A stretch of 64,000 bases of DNA from Lingula anatina. Taxonomy: Eukaryota > Brachiopoda > Lingulata > Lingulida > Lingulidae. Shown here piece by piece: positions 37,901 through 49,400 of the stretch (its first letter is position 1; each line of letters begins with the position of its first letter). The stretch is from assembly GCF_001039355.2 (NCBI RefSeq), contig NW_019775404.1, forward strand, positions 275,968 to 339,967. Direction: 5' to 3'. A model generated the notes under the pieces. That model saw only the letters and a program-made list of their open reading frames with translations, was not told where the DNA came from and did not search any database. A program made the position numbers and the translations under genes.

Positions 37901-38172
37901 CATTTATTCAGTTACTGACAACTGTTTCTGCTTTGGGCCAGTAGATTCATAGACCCTGGTTCACAGAAGGGTCAGAAATCTTTTTGGTACACACTGCAAC
38001 ACACATCATTTTAATACTTAAAATATTGTATATTATATCACAAAATTGACAAAAACTGTACTATTACCTTCATCCAAGGTGAGTTCGTCAACAGAGTCTC
38101 TTGATAGCTAGAATCCATCCACTGGAGACCAAATGGCTTGCCAGTGTCTCTGGCCTCAGATTTGGCATACAT
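31906..38172 (-). CDS. TBC-domain-like protein (Rab-GAP fold), incomplete gene model
   Basis: Exons 5' to 3': 38172-38068, 37649-37503, 37139-37009, 36707-36605, 36215-36068, 35522-35309, 35107-34984, 34782-34628 (cut by the N at 34627), then 33452-33291, 33027-32912, 32537-32393 and 32185-31906. Apart from the damaged joint they are phase-compatible. The N-terminal half is charged and partly coiled (ADKILRQIDHADRRE, then MSKHERDKLQKEAQSW). TBC-like features follow: LPGGLRCYMWIDVLF, LNVLYVYDRRYEPYLVHWLF and WDQCFMQGWGSSVLHDVCL, resembling the G-x-R-x-x-x-W, central and WD-x-x-x-x-x-G blocks of TBC domains. After that comes a Ser/Pro-rich linker and a beta-rich C-terminal segment (KHIRIKLIFSADVQDR, WLADFDPSAIKVLAGVFFG). 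I do not recognise a named orthologue, and catalytic Arg and Gln fingers cannot be confirmed. The reading after 31906 continues into missing sequence. Confidence 0.72.
33630..34626 (+). repeat. Composite repeat with about four 145-bp tandem units carrying DR1 motifs
   Basis: The same family as 1-440, opposite orientation. The arm (about 33630-33780) contains the block 'accgcctccgaatattgtac' shared with 360-420. The units start near 34030, 34172, 34319, 34464 and 34609, the last cut by the N. Each complete unit has a perfect AGGTCAAAGGTCA: 34123-34135, 34257-34269, 34403-34415 and 34547-34559. The second unit also has a perfect TCAAGGTCA at 34273-34281, and the third and fourth have close variants. 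The array interrupts the TBC-like gene region. Confidence 0.88.
33701..33887. other. 93-bp sequence repeated on both sides of the single N at 33794
   Basis: 33701-33793 and 33795-33887 are essentially identical (ccccaaaaaaa..gggacactatcaccagtc to the terminal aaaaaatat). This looks like unmerged overlapping contig ends, not a biological tandem repeat. Confidence 0.9.
34627..34627. other. Single-N assembly join inside a coding exon
   Basis: The minus-strand TBC-like exon reads through PYLVHWLFPMQIAF and hits the N with no donor. On the other side is repeat sequence. The rest of this exon, and probably more, is missing. Confidence 0.88.
35477..35795. repeat. Three tandem copies (103-104 bp) of an exon 5' edge in the TBC-like gene
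   Basis: The block starting ggtccccagaaggtagg at 35477 recurs at 35580 and 35684 with increasing divergence. The first copy holds the 5' end of exon 35522-35309 and its 3' splice site; the other two carry decayed versions of the same exon start, acceptor and adjoining intron (tgtgctgattag, tgtgcagaatag). Confidence 0.88.
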
Positions 38173-38469
38173 TTCTTATTCTCAAAGGGAATTGTGCTTT
38201 TTATCAATCCATTAATAATCTCTCCCTCCTTTGAATAAAACTATATGAGATCAATCATGAGGTCATGGTAAAAAATATCACAGGTGAAATTAAAAAAAGA
38301 TCATGCTCTTATATATGTATATATAGATCACATGGCTGAGTTTTTCAGATACAACTGTTTTTGATTTGTTTTTGGATATATAGGTTGGTCAGCTCTCTAT
38401 AGTGTCTTTCATGAGTCACATTTTGAACTCCAATTTTTTCTCTAAATATCAGAGGCCAGGCAATACTGC

Positions 38470-40187
38470 TCATTTCTTAGCTATAGCAGGCTGAAGAACA
38501 GGCTGTTTGTCTCCATAGCAATGTTTGTTCTTAGGGTCTCTGTAAGAGTTCTCATGCTGCACACTCTGAAATTTTAACAAAAAAACTTAGTTAATGAACT
38601 GAATAAAAGTTCTATTACCTTCACATGCAATGCAGGGAGTAGCATGGAAATAAATGACAGCAAAAAAATATATAATGACACTTCTGCCTATGTTTTAAAA
38701 GTACTAATTCAAATGTAAATTGATGATGAAAGTGTCATTAGATATTATTTGTCTACCATGATTATGATCAACATATAACTGGAATGTAAAATATTTACTT
38801 ATTAAAATTTAGACAACTGGAATGTCTTCTCTATCTCTTTACCTGTGAGTTAGTTCTGCACTTGGTGAGGCAAAGTTCAAAATGGTCTGTGATCGAGGCA
38901 TAAATTTGACTAAAGCTGGAGTCCACTGCTTCACTTAATATCTTTCGTAGTAGCTGTTGCTGGAATCAAAAATCAAAGGCATTAATATAATAAGAATTCA
39001 ATACATCAGACAGATCGCATCCTTCTGTATAATTTCTTATAGTTGCGCATGCTATGAAATAAAGGATATACTTTTAAAAAAAGGCCTTCATGAATTCCCA
39101 AACTAATGACTGCATCTCCTTGTGAAAATATATGGTATCAACCATTCAAATCTATTAGAGAAACATGCATCTGTAACAAAAATTTCTCAAATTTCTGATA
39201 CCATATTTTATCCATAAAAATGCCTTCTCAATAACTACTAATCCCAAAGTGTTTTATACCTTTTCAGGATGCAAGCAACAAGAGACGCAGTACTCATAAA
39301 GAGCACAGCAGCCCCCCTCAGTGCAGGTTTCACAGGTGTAGTGTTTTGTAGATCTGCTCAGTGTATCACAACAAGATCCTGGCAACAGGTCAGATCTATC
39401 ACACACATATCCTGGAACCAATAACAGTTTATACAAAATGATGATAATATATTGATATTTTTTGTGTTCAAAGTAACTATAATTACCTCGTAAATCTTTG
39501 TTGGTTTATGTGCATTTATCAACTACTGAATGAAATGTGTTATTCTCAGGTGCAAATTAAAATAAATATTAATCTCAAGATTTGAAAGTTTAATTCTATT
39601 TTGTCCACAACTCCTCAAACACGTACAAAAAAATTCCTCCTAAATATAGCCCTAAAAGTTTTTAACTTAATGAAAGTCATACCTCTGTCATCAGCCACTA
39701 AAAGTTTCCCTTGAACTGAATTTCTGCAAGTTTTTATTTTGCTTGCATTTGCACTTTCAAATTTGGGCTGCCACTTGAACTGTTCAGGAGCTACACGTAG
39801 GGGTTTCCTAAGCCGATATTCTTCTTGAGTTGAAAAGTCTTTTGGATGCTGCAAATAAACCAAGAATAAGTTGAGTATGACAAGCCTTATGAACCGACCA
39901 TGGCTCGAAGAGGGTGAGTAAGTAAGTAAATTGCGTTTTTAGTTTATTTAAGTATTTGAGAAATTTTTACAAGGTTGATAATACCTTTAGCGCCTTTAGC
40001 TTTAGACTAGTACACAGGCTTTCTCAATAGCGCGAAAACCGACCAAAAATAAAATATTTTATCATCGTAACTGGTTAATGGACGAGCATTTTACCTGCTT
40101 GTATATATTAGCCAGGAAATACAGAACCGACAAGCCAAATACTACAGCTAGAAACCATCTTCTTCGGAATGTTCTTGAGTTAAACAT
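38470..40187 (-). CDS. SPRING1: SREBF pathway regulator in Golgi 1 (complete, 5 exons)
   Basis: Exons 40187-40095, 39848-39683, 39411-39260, 38959-38843 and 38565-38470 give 207 residues in frame, against 205 in human. The protein is a Golgi type II membrane protein that licenses Site-1 protease and so supports SREBP activation and lipid synthesis. The sequence shows a basic N-terminus, a membrane anchor at about residues 11-27 (WFLAVVFGLSVLYFLANIY), a stem with CRNSVQGKLLVADD, and then the Cys-rich family signature GYVCDRSDLL, GSCC, CETCTEGGCCALYEYCVSCC. After that come DHFELCLTKCRTNSQ and the C-terminal block SVQHENSYRDPKNKHCYG. All Cys pairs conserved with human are present. The gene is head-to-head with RNFT, and its stop codon lies 298 bp from the start of the TBC-like gene on the same strand. 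Confidence 0.97.
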
Positions 40188-40871
40188 TGAGCCGACATTT
40201 CACGGACTCGCAGGGCTGTGTTGTGCTTATAAACAAAGTAAACATGACAAGGGAATTCTTTAGTTTCGGAAATATTTAATAAATTGGAGGTCTACGAAAC
40301 ACATTAAATTTAGTAAAATAGGTATTCTCAATAAAATATATATTATTTTTGTAACAATTTCAACAAAAGTATCTGTAAAAAGTCGTGCATATTGTACTAA
40401 GTAATACGAAACTAATTCTACGGTTGATTCTTAACTGGGGAATTTGGAAATCGTGATGTACAAGTGTAGTGATGATGTGGTTCAACTTACGATTCTTCGA
40501 TGATTAATTCACTGTAAGGTAAGCATATGGTATTGATAGTATAAACATATTTAAGCAGTTGAATATTATAAGTGCCATTTAATTAGGTAAATAAAACAGA
40601 CGCCTACTCTTGCCCTTGATACAAAGTCAAAACTTACTTTCGACAGTACTAGGTTTATCGATAACTGGTGTTAAAATTAATCGTAGACTGATAAAGTCCA
40701 AAGTTTTATACATGAAATGCATCGTAATCAAGGACTTAACACACCAGGAATCTGTCGAATATTTCATACAAGTGGATTTTAGCTGTAAAAGTATGTATTT
40801 TTTTAACTTGTATCTACAGAAACTGGGTAAACTTACATCATTACTTTCAGTTTCAGCCAGCAAATAAGAAG
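40188..40871. promoter_or_regulatory. Divergent intergenic region SPRING1 / RNFT
   Basis: 684 bp separate the two start codons. A pyrimidine-rich 'tactttcagtttcag' at about 40842-40857 looks like a 3' splice site just upstream of the RNFT ATG, so RNFT may have a spliced 5' untranslated exon in this interval. No TATA box stands out. The head-to-head order matches the human pair, which favours shared regulation. Confidence 0.5.
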
Positions 40872-43800
40872 ATGGCAGAAGGGAGGCAACCACCAACAAG
40901 GACATTTTCATGGAGCTTGGATAACATGCCTGTCAACATGCCCACTATAAACGCTCAGGCTAGACTGCCAGGAAATATTGGGAATGTTTTGAGGGAGCTG
41001 GTCCCTGGCCTAGAAGGGCGGCCATCATCAACTCCAAACCCATATCTGCAGGCACAAGCTCAAAGAGCAGCTGATATGTCAAATGAAGCCCCAGCTACTT
41101 CTTTTGTAATAAATATTGGACAAGACGGTCAGGTTCAAAGGGATGGTATTTTGAATGTTGAACAGTCTGTGCATTCTGCTGAACCACAGTTAATAGGTGG
41201 TGGTCAGCAGGAAGGAGGACATTCTCCTGAACCCAATAATACTGCTGCTGAAGACGGTGGTCAAGAGGGTCAGCATGGCCATACACATGATACTGACAAC
41301 AGAATGGACTGGAGACAGGGAAAGAAATGGCTTGAAAGAAGTCTGATTTTCATTTTGTTGATGCTGTTGAAAGTGACATATAATCATCGCCTAGGTAAGC
41401 ATTGGCACTGACAGTGCCTATGAATCCAGGGTTTTAGGTATTATTTTTCAGATGCAATATATAAACAGAGTTATATAGGTGTGGATGATGTTTTAAATGA
41501 TCCATGATAACTGAAAAAAATCGGAATGAAATTGTGATCATCATTATGAATTTTAGTTTTATTCCCACTAGAAAGGAATTTTGTAGAGAATCTGTCATTT
41601 CATATCAGAAACATTATGGAAATTGTAGAATTAAGTGCTTTTTTTGTAGAATTGTTAAGTACAATAACATTGTTTAATTGCACATGCAATATATATTAAG
41701 CCCTATATATGATTATCTTATAAATCTATCATTAATATCTTTACAGGGTTGCTTGTTTTTGTTGGGTTGTTTGGGACATATTACCATGCAAATACAACTG
41801 TTAAAAAGCATATTGCACAACAAAGGGTAAGTTCTCTCTCTCTCTCTCTCTCTCCCCCCCCCCCCCCCCCCTTCTTTTAATTAATGAGTCAAAAGAACCA
41901 TTCTTGGAGGTCGATTAATTTCTATTTTTTTTTCTGAAATACTGTTCACTTGCCTGACAAAAACATACACAATGGCAATACATTTGAATTTATTTCAGGA
42001 TCACCATAATTCTGCCCGGTCACTGCTGTTGTTGAGTTGGATAGTGATTTTCTTATGTGGAAATATTGCTCTTGTCTACTATGTATTTGAAGATCAGAAG
42101 CTTTGGTTAGCGTAAGTACTTTCCATAAATACTTCAAAATACTAAATTGATTCTTCTTACAACTTTTCATAAATTACATTAAATTACATAAATTATCATT
42201 AAAAAGTTAGAAGTACACACATTAGTTTTTGTCCTAAAATGTTTTTATAATACAATTACTTTTTTTCTAAAAATGACATTATTTTTGAAAATTTTCAGTC
42301 TAATCTTAAACTTACCTAAAGTTGGCCGAATAGACTTCTGGACATTACTATGGGTTGTTGCCATCACAGACTACATTGTCAAATTCGCTTCTATCACTTT
42401 AAAGGCTCTTATAGCCATGCTGCCTAGAACCTTTATACCTTATAAAAGAAGGGTGAGTTATGATCTTATTTCAAAGCAAAACAGTTCATTGCCATGTTAT
42501 AATCATATTATGTATATATTATACCTTTTGCTTTCTCAAATTAAAAAAAATTATTTATTTATTTGTTTATTATTATTATTATTTTTTTTTTTTCTTTTTT
42601 GTAAAATCTTAGGATATAACAGTTATTAAAGGCAGTATTTGGTATAATTTCCATGATGCATTTAAGTAATTTAAGCATGAATTTTTTTCAAGGGCAAATA
42701 TTATATGTTCATAGAAGAGGTGTCCCAGTGCTATCGTTGTGTTACTCCTATTGTGCCATGGGTTTATTTCCTCAAAGACACAGAACATGGGGGAGAATGG
42801 TTCTCCATTTCCCTGCTCATTGTATATTTTATTGCAAAAGTAAGTCTTGTGATTGACACTGTATATACTGCAGTATTTACAAAAAAACGTTCGTTTTATA
42901 GTAAACTTCCATCTGCAATATAAGGTGTATTATTAGTTTTAAAATAATTCCTAATGCTGTCTTGAATTACTAATATATATCATTATGCTGTATTTTCTCA
43001 ATGATGATCATTTAAGGTAAATCTTGTTGTTTTATTCAGGGCATATTGAAAAGCTAAACATTAAGCTGTATGTTTATCTTTATCATTTTTGATTGTAGGC
43101 CAACCTCGTGTGGCAGAAGTCAAAAGATTTATATAAAGCCTGGAAAAAAGTCTGCACAGATGTGGTAAGTTGTCTTCCATTGATGAACAAGTGTATGGTC
43201 TTAGGTATTCATTAGAAACCAGTATCAGTATAAGTGGATGTCTAAACAAGCTATTGCATATGTTGGCACTGTGATATGTGTGTGTTTTTGTGTGTGTTTT
43301 TTCTATCTTTTGAGAAAATGGGCCTGTTAAGATATAATTGCTGTAGCACAATGTATATTCTGTCTTTTCCTTGATAATTAATTCAATCAGCTACTAAAGT
43401 TAATTATTGCAATCCAGTTGGAAGTAGGTGCTTTAGGCTGTGTCACCAACTTCATTCCCATTTTCTGAAGGTGACTTGACAGAATTCAACATATCCTATC
43501 CAACCAAATTAACACTGCTGATGAATTTATGTACTGAACATTTTGTTTTGTTGCAGAATTATGGAATATCCCCAAGTAGAGAGGAGATGTCAGTGGCTGG
43601 AGGTGCATGTCCCATATGTCAAGATGACTACAGGGATCCAGTTATGCTGGCCTGCAAGGTAAGTGTTCTCACTCTGTGTGCTTTTAATTTGGACAGCATG
43701 TTTTTATTTTCCTGTAGTCTGCTTTTTAGTTGCATGTATACTTACTGTGGAAGAATATTTAGTGTTTAATTGTAAACTTTGTGCAACAGATGTAACTTGT

Positions 43801-44074
43801 TTATTTTGTACAGTATAGATTTTTTTCAAAGTATTGATCAGTACACGCATGCTTGCACACAAACAAAATGAAAAATTGAAATACAAATTGATAGTGTACC
43901 ACCACAGAAAATACGATTTTTTTTTTTCATTTTCTTTTGCAGCACATTTTCTGTGAAGACTGTGTATCAATGTGGTTTGATCGTGAAAGAACTTGTCCTA
44001 TGTGTCGTGCCAACATCGTAGACAACCCTCTCTGGAGGGACGGAACCACTGTTGCTTCCATAATATTTTGGTGA
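40872..44074 (+). CDS. RNFT2: RING finger and transmembrane domain protein, RNFT1/RNFT2 type (complete, 8 exons)
   Basis: Exons 40872-41394, 41747-41826, 41999-42111, 42299-42452, 42693-42839, 43099-43164, 43557-43658 and 43943-44074 give 438 residues in frame, similar to human RNFT1/RNFT2. The N-terminal 150 residues are hydrophilic, Gly/Gln/Glu rich with an HGHTH stretch. Several membrane segments follow (SLIFILLMLLKV, GLLVFVGLFGTYY, LLLLSWIVIFLCGNIALVYY, WTLLWVVAITDYIV, WFSISLLIVYFIA), consistent with ER-membrane placement. The C-terminus is a C3HC4 RING: CPIC, then CKHIFCEDC, then CPMC, ending SIIFW at the stop. It should act as an E3 ubiquitin ligase of the endomembrane system; RNFT1 has been tied to ER-associated degradation. 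The symbol RNFT2 rests mainly on the SPRING1 neighbour; an ancestral single RNFT gene is equally fair. Confidence 0.95.
41833..41871. repeat. (TC)n(C)n simple repeat in RNFT intron 2
   Basis: A run of tc dinucleotides followed by about 20 C, just after the donor of exon 2. Confidence 0.9.
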
Positions 44075-44282
44075 AGTCTCATTTTATCTCTTGATGTGAA
44101 GTGAAGAGGTATTTATGATTGCAAATATCACCAGACAGACTCCCGAGCAGTTTCTGTTAAGATGGCAACTGTCTAAAATGTGATTTTCAGCATTTAGTTC
44201 CACTTTTTTTTTACTTCATTTTTCTAAAATGTATGTATAAATTTACTCTGCCAAATATTGGATGTGCTGTGATGGAACAGAA

Positions 44283-44288
44283 AATAAA
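44283..44288 (+). other. Candidate RNFT polyadenylation signal
   Basis: AATAAA about 210 bp after the RNFT stop codon. Further AATAAA copies at about 44399 and 44442 could serve longer 3' ends. Confidence 0.5.
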
Positions 44289-44550
44289 TGAGATTTTGAC
44301 ATGCAGTTGGTTTAAAAGGCAGTCATTTAAAAGTCTTTCTAGTTATTTCTGTTAACTTCTTGGCCTGATAATGCATGTCTGTTGAGCTGTTTAAGAGTAA
44401 TAAAAATCCACTGTAGATTAGAAAGCATGGAGATGGTGCAATAAAAGTTTCATTAAAATATCTTAGTAAGTGGTGTTTTTAAGCAACTGATATGTTTTGC
44501 ATACTATCTAACAGAATATGAATACTGTGTTTGGTCCTAAAGTTTAATAT

Positions 44551-44552
44551 GT

Positions 44553-44599
<47 letters not shown>

Positions 44600-44601
44600 T
44601 T
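44551..44601. repeat. (TTTA)n microsatellite
   Basis: About twelve ttta-type tetramers downstream of RNFT. Confidence 0.95.
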
Positions 44602-45184
44602 TCACAAAGTGGCTGATACTATATCATCACTTGAGGTAATACTTGAGAAGATGAATACAGCTGTTACTTGGTAGATATAATGTGCTTTATTTAAAAGGGA
44701 GTACAGGTTGAAATTACATTTAACAGCAGGCAACTTGGTGTATGTTGAAACATGTATTTGTTGGATGTTTGTGTAGAACCAAAAACAATGACATAGGTTA
44801 TTATAATATGATTGACATATTATACATGTAGATTGAATTTAATTTTACATTCCATTAAAGTTTTTTGCATGTGTTATTGCATCCTAGACTTGAGAAAGCT
44901 TATGCCATTTAGAAAATATGTTTTTTAATCATATTAAAGAAATCTTAAAAGTATGTCCGATTTGTTAACCACTCGTCATTCATTACTTTATTGACTATTA
45001 TGGAATTTTTATTTCTTTTAATCAATTACAATGTTACCAATACAATACAATTCAGACAAAGGCAAAATTGAGTTCATCTTGATCTCACATGTTGAACTAG
45101 TTAGTACCTCTGATTTTAAGCTTTCCATGTTTCATAGTGCATTGACACATATTTAGTGAATCCTAGGTTACCAGCTGACTCTTA

Positions 45185-45387
45185 GGGTGCATTCACAATG
45201 AATCTATCATACTAGCTAGTGTGCACTAACTCCATGGGAACTCTTGCTGAATTCAATCAGATTAACAGGCTTTGAGTAGAATACAGAAAAGTTGGTGATT
45301 ATACAAGTGTGTTGAAACAAGAGGAGATGTGTTAATTCGATGACATTCAGTACTTGCTAGTATGAGAGATTCATTGTGAATGTACCC
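45185..45387. mobile_element. 203-bp MITE with long inverted ends and TTA target duplication
   Basis: The left end gggtgcattcacaatgaatc is inverted at the right (gattcattgtgaatgtaccc), and similarity continues to about 36 bp with few mismatches. TTA flanks both ends (45182-45184 and 45388-45390). A 3-bp TTA duplication suggests a PIF/Harbinger-type MITE; the assignment rests on that alone. No ORF. Confidence 0.82.
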
Positions 45388-46462
45388 TTAGGCAATGAAG
45401 GACGAAATCTATAAGAAATAAATAAATCTATTAAGTATCAGTGTGGATATTGAATGATAAGAAGAATTATATTAATCAAAACAGAAAACATCATTTTAAG
45501 CAGATAATTAAATGAAATATTTATTAAGCTGCCAAATATGTGTGATCTAATTTGTTGGGTGATTGATGCATTGCATTAGGAGAGATGCAGAATTGAGCCA
45601 GAGAATGTGTTGGAAAATGCCATGCTATGTATAACATTCTGATATATAAAAACAATTAGTGGTCAATTCTATGCCATGCTGGTAGTGTTAACGTGATAAA
45701 TACTGATCTCTAATCAAGCTGTTTATTGGCTGACTGAATGTGAAAAATGAAGGTGAATAGCACCATGATGTAATATTATATTTGGCAGATAGTTTGGCTC
45801 AAAACCTTACTACACTAGAATTTGGCATATTGCTTTAACAAGTGACTTTCTGACCTTTTTCTTGACGTTGATGTCTTATGAATTGTGACACTAGCTTTTG
45901 GTCACTTTCTGTATAATTACACTTGTTGCATAAAAAGTAATAAAAAACTGGTAGTTAGAACCACTTTTATTTATTGTAAGTCATATGCTTATTAACTGGT
46001 ATCACCTCTGTTCAAATATTCTCACTGACAAAAGGGGTTGGTTCTTTTTCCCCATTGGCTCAGATAAATGTTTATACAGTAGACTGTCAGGATGATACAC
46101 ATGGTTTAAGTATTCAAATTTTCTGTTATGGACCAAGCCTCTGAACTCTGAAAATAATTGATGAAAAATTATCCCATTTTTCTTTTTTTCTTTTGATGAA
46201 TTAGAACAGCTAGCAATACGAAGTAAGGTGGGCATAAATGTTAAAAAGTTTGAATGCAAAATTGATATTAAGTGGGAAAAACTGTTTCAAGATGGAGATT
46301 ATAGTAAAGAAAAAGTCCTGTTTTGTTCATTTGTAAACAACATTGAAATACAAGATGTGAACTAGTGTGTTACATACCTGTACCAGAGTGTTAAAGTTTT
46401 CTGTGTGCTTCTGATTAGGTAGTTAACTACAGTGCCATAAAACTTCCAGATGTTTCTTTTTT

Positions 46463-46483
46463 NNNNNNNNNNNNNNNNNNNNN
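46463..46483. other. Assembly gap of 21 N
   Basis: A run of 21 ambiguous bases next to a poly-G stretch; true gap length unknown. Confidence 0.97.
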
Positions 46484-49400
46484 GGGGGGTACTTCTTATA
46501 TTTTCTTTTCTGTAGGGAACAGAGATTACAACTAAATGATATTTTGGTATTTTTCTGTTTCCTTCATTATTGCCTCAAAATAGGGTTATTTAGACATGAG
46601 CATACATGTTGCAATTGATTTAATATTTACTAAATATTTAATCCCAATAGAATAAATTATTTTTTCAATACGTTTATTGTGAAAACTGTATCTTTGTTAA
46701 ATTATTTACCCAGTGTACAGGCACTTAACTGTAAAATGTCAGGGGGTCAGGACTTGCATGATGGCTGTAAAGATTAAAGCTGAAAGGAAGAACATTGCTT
46801 CAGAACTTGCTTTTATTGAGGTTGAACAGTGTATTATTTGTTTTTCCTCCATGTCTCTTTGTGTTGTGCATGTGCATGCATAAGCATTGTGTAGTTGCAG
46901 GTCAATGGTTTTTACTATAATACTGTCCAGGGCATATTTATTTGAGCATATCTCTCATAGTTCGGAAAAAAGCTATGCAAACACTCCTTGTCTTTATTAG
47001 CTTTATGCAGCTAAATTGCTGGAATGAATGCTAAAATGAAAATAACTTTTACAATGAATGGATCTAATGAAAAAATGGAATGGATCTAAAAAAAAAAAAA
47101 AAAAAAAAACAAATGAGCTTTTTTTATATTCCTAAAAATTACCAAAAAATGAAAATAGATTGGTTTAGATTTTTTGTATTATTCTTATTACCATAAATTA
47201 AATAATAAGATTTACGACATACTAAAGTGAATAATGTAACCTATTTCAATCTTTTATTTATATCATTTTTTGGTTGACTTCAGAGATGACTTTTGAAACT
47301 TTTTTTATTGTGCAGTACATCATAGTCAGTTCAAAAAGTTACTTGCCTTTGGTAGATTAGAATATAATTTTATCAGTTTCATTGTACTCCTGTGGCTTCT
47401 GCTACAAATCCCCCTCTTCCTTTTTAACCAGTGACAGTGGATTATGAAAACAGAATTCATTACAAAACTGATGTTTGACAACAATGTGTCAATATTTTTG
47501 TTCCTCTTCCTCCATATACAAAGATGAAAGGAGATCCAGGTTAGGGCTGTCAGCCCCTGGTCATGACGTGCCCATGATGTGCACATGCACATCAAAACAT
47601 CAGCATCACACACACACAACAAAAAAAAAAGAAAACAAAAGCCAAGAACAATAGGAGTCTACGGTAAAGCACCAAATAGGGGTGCTTACAAAGAAAGGCA
47701 ATAAAAACAAACATCGCAGACAAAAGCTTATATTTCAGTGGAGGAAGAGCAGCACCTTCTCCTTGGACACATGTAGGGGGGACTCGGTACATGTGGATCA
47801 ATACAATACAATACAAGACAGTAGTGGTTGGCTTGGTCCAGGGGCAAGAACTGCCAACATGTCAAGTGCAAGCTGTGCAAAAAGTTCTGGGGCACGGAAC
47901 AGACTCTACACAATTTGATATCTCAAAAGAGGGGATGCACCTCAATTGACTTGGTGGAAACTTATGGGACTGTTTGCACACTTATTTCCTCCTCCCACTG
48001 CCACCCTTGGCACTTTTAGCACACGTGCCAACAATAACATGTTTTGACACATTTATATACTCTGCATTGTTTGTTTTCAATTTATGAAAGCCATTGAAGC
48101 TTCTAATTAATCTATAGTCTGTCATTTGTTAGAGTATTAGGCTCTACTTTTCAAGGATCAAGTTACTCTTTTTAGTGTCATAAACCCTCATGAACTTATT
48201 GCTTTAGTTGTAATATACCTCTTTGAGAAGGTATCATTTTCTTGTTATGAAATTCTTATATAGATTACTTGTGGGGGTCATCTGGTGCACATCTTACTTT
48301 TGTTTCTTAAGGAAACAGAAGTAATCCTCAACACCTGAGCAATAGATGTGTTTTCTTCCCCATTATTCATCATCTGCTAGCAAAATTTTGGTCTGTAACT
48401 GTTATGTTAAGGTTCAAAACAAATTTTCATGCCATTTATTAAAAAATAATCTGGTCATTAAAACTTTTTAACAAGATATTATTTAAAGGTACAATTGTGC
48501 TAACTTGATTTCATGGAAGTTGCACTGTTATATTGCTGAGAGCTGGAGGAAGTAAATAACCTTTACTTCAAATTATTCTAAAACAAAATTAAGTGTTGTT
48601 TACTTTATTGAATTATTTATTTAATCATTTTTTATAGTATTTTTGAAGATATATATGTAAGATCCTATAAAAATATAAAAAGCATTAATTTTATTATAGT
48701 ATAATGAAATAAATGCTTTTTATATGTGTATTAAGACTTGTTACATTGCAAATTACTGTTGAAAGATTGAAAGATAAAAGTATTTTGTAAATGATTTCAA
48801 TTTTTTTGCTGATAGGCAACTTGATTTTGCTTCATCAGTTTTCAATTGATAAAGGAAGATGCTTCTTGTGTAGGATGCCCATCAGCCCATGAAAACATAT
48901 AATATCTTTATATAAAGGAAACAGAATTATTTTAAAGTATTATCTTTTATAACAAGGTTGTCTCAATTTGTATGTCCATTTAAATTTTTTGATACCAGTA
49001 GTGGAATATGATAAGACACCTGAAAGAAAACATTCGAAGAAGTCCTAGTAATTTCATCTTGTCTTCTGAACAAAATAGTATTGAAAAATATGATTACATG
49101 CTTACTTCCCTGTAACAAAAAAGGATATAGAAAAAAGCAGTATTCATTTTATTCATATAGGCACATTCAATTTGTTTTTGCCTATGAAGATGTTTTTGTC
49201 TGTTTCTGGTATAATTTTAAATTAATGATGTTTACTCTGTTCCTTGGAGAAAAAAAAGCTACTTGTGGTCAGTTTCAAATCTACCAAGTGTTGGCAATTA
49301 AAGGCTTCAACCCAACATTAAAGATCAAAAGGATTCACTTAATCACTTTAATATGCTACTTTTACAACAGGTGTGCAATACCTAACTTCAACCAATCCCT

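Larger units (their letters stand above)
44075..46462. other. RNFT 3' untranslated region and noncoding flank
   Basis: No coding exon seen. Contains the RNFT 3' end, a microsatellite and the MITE at 45185. Confidence 0.6.
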
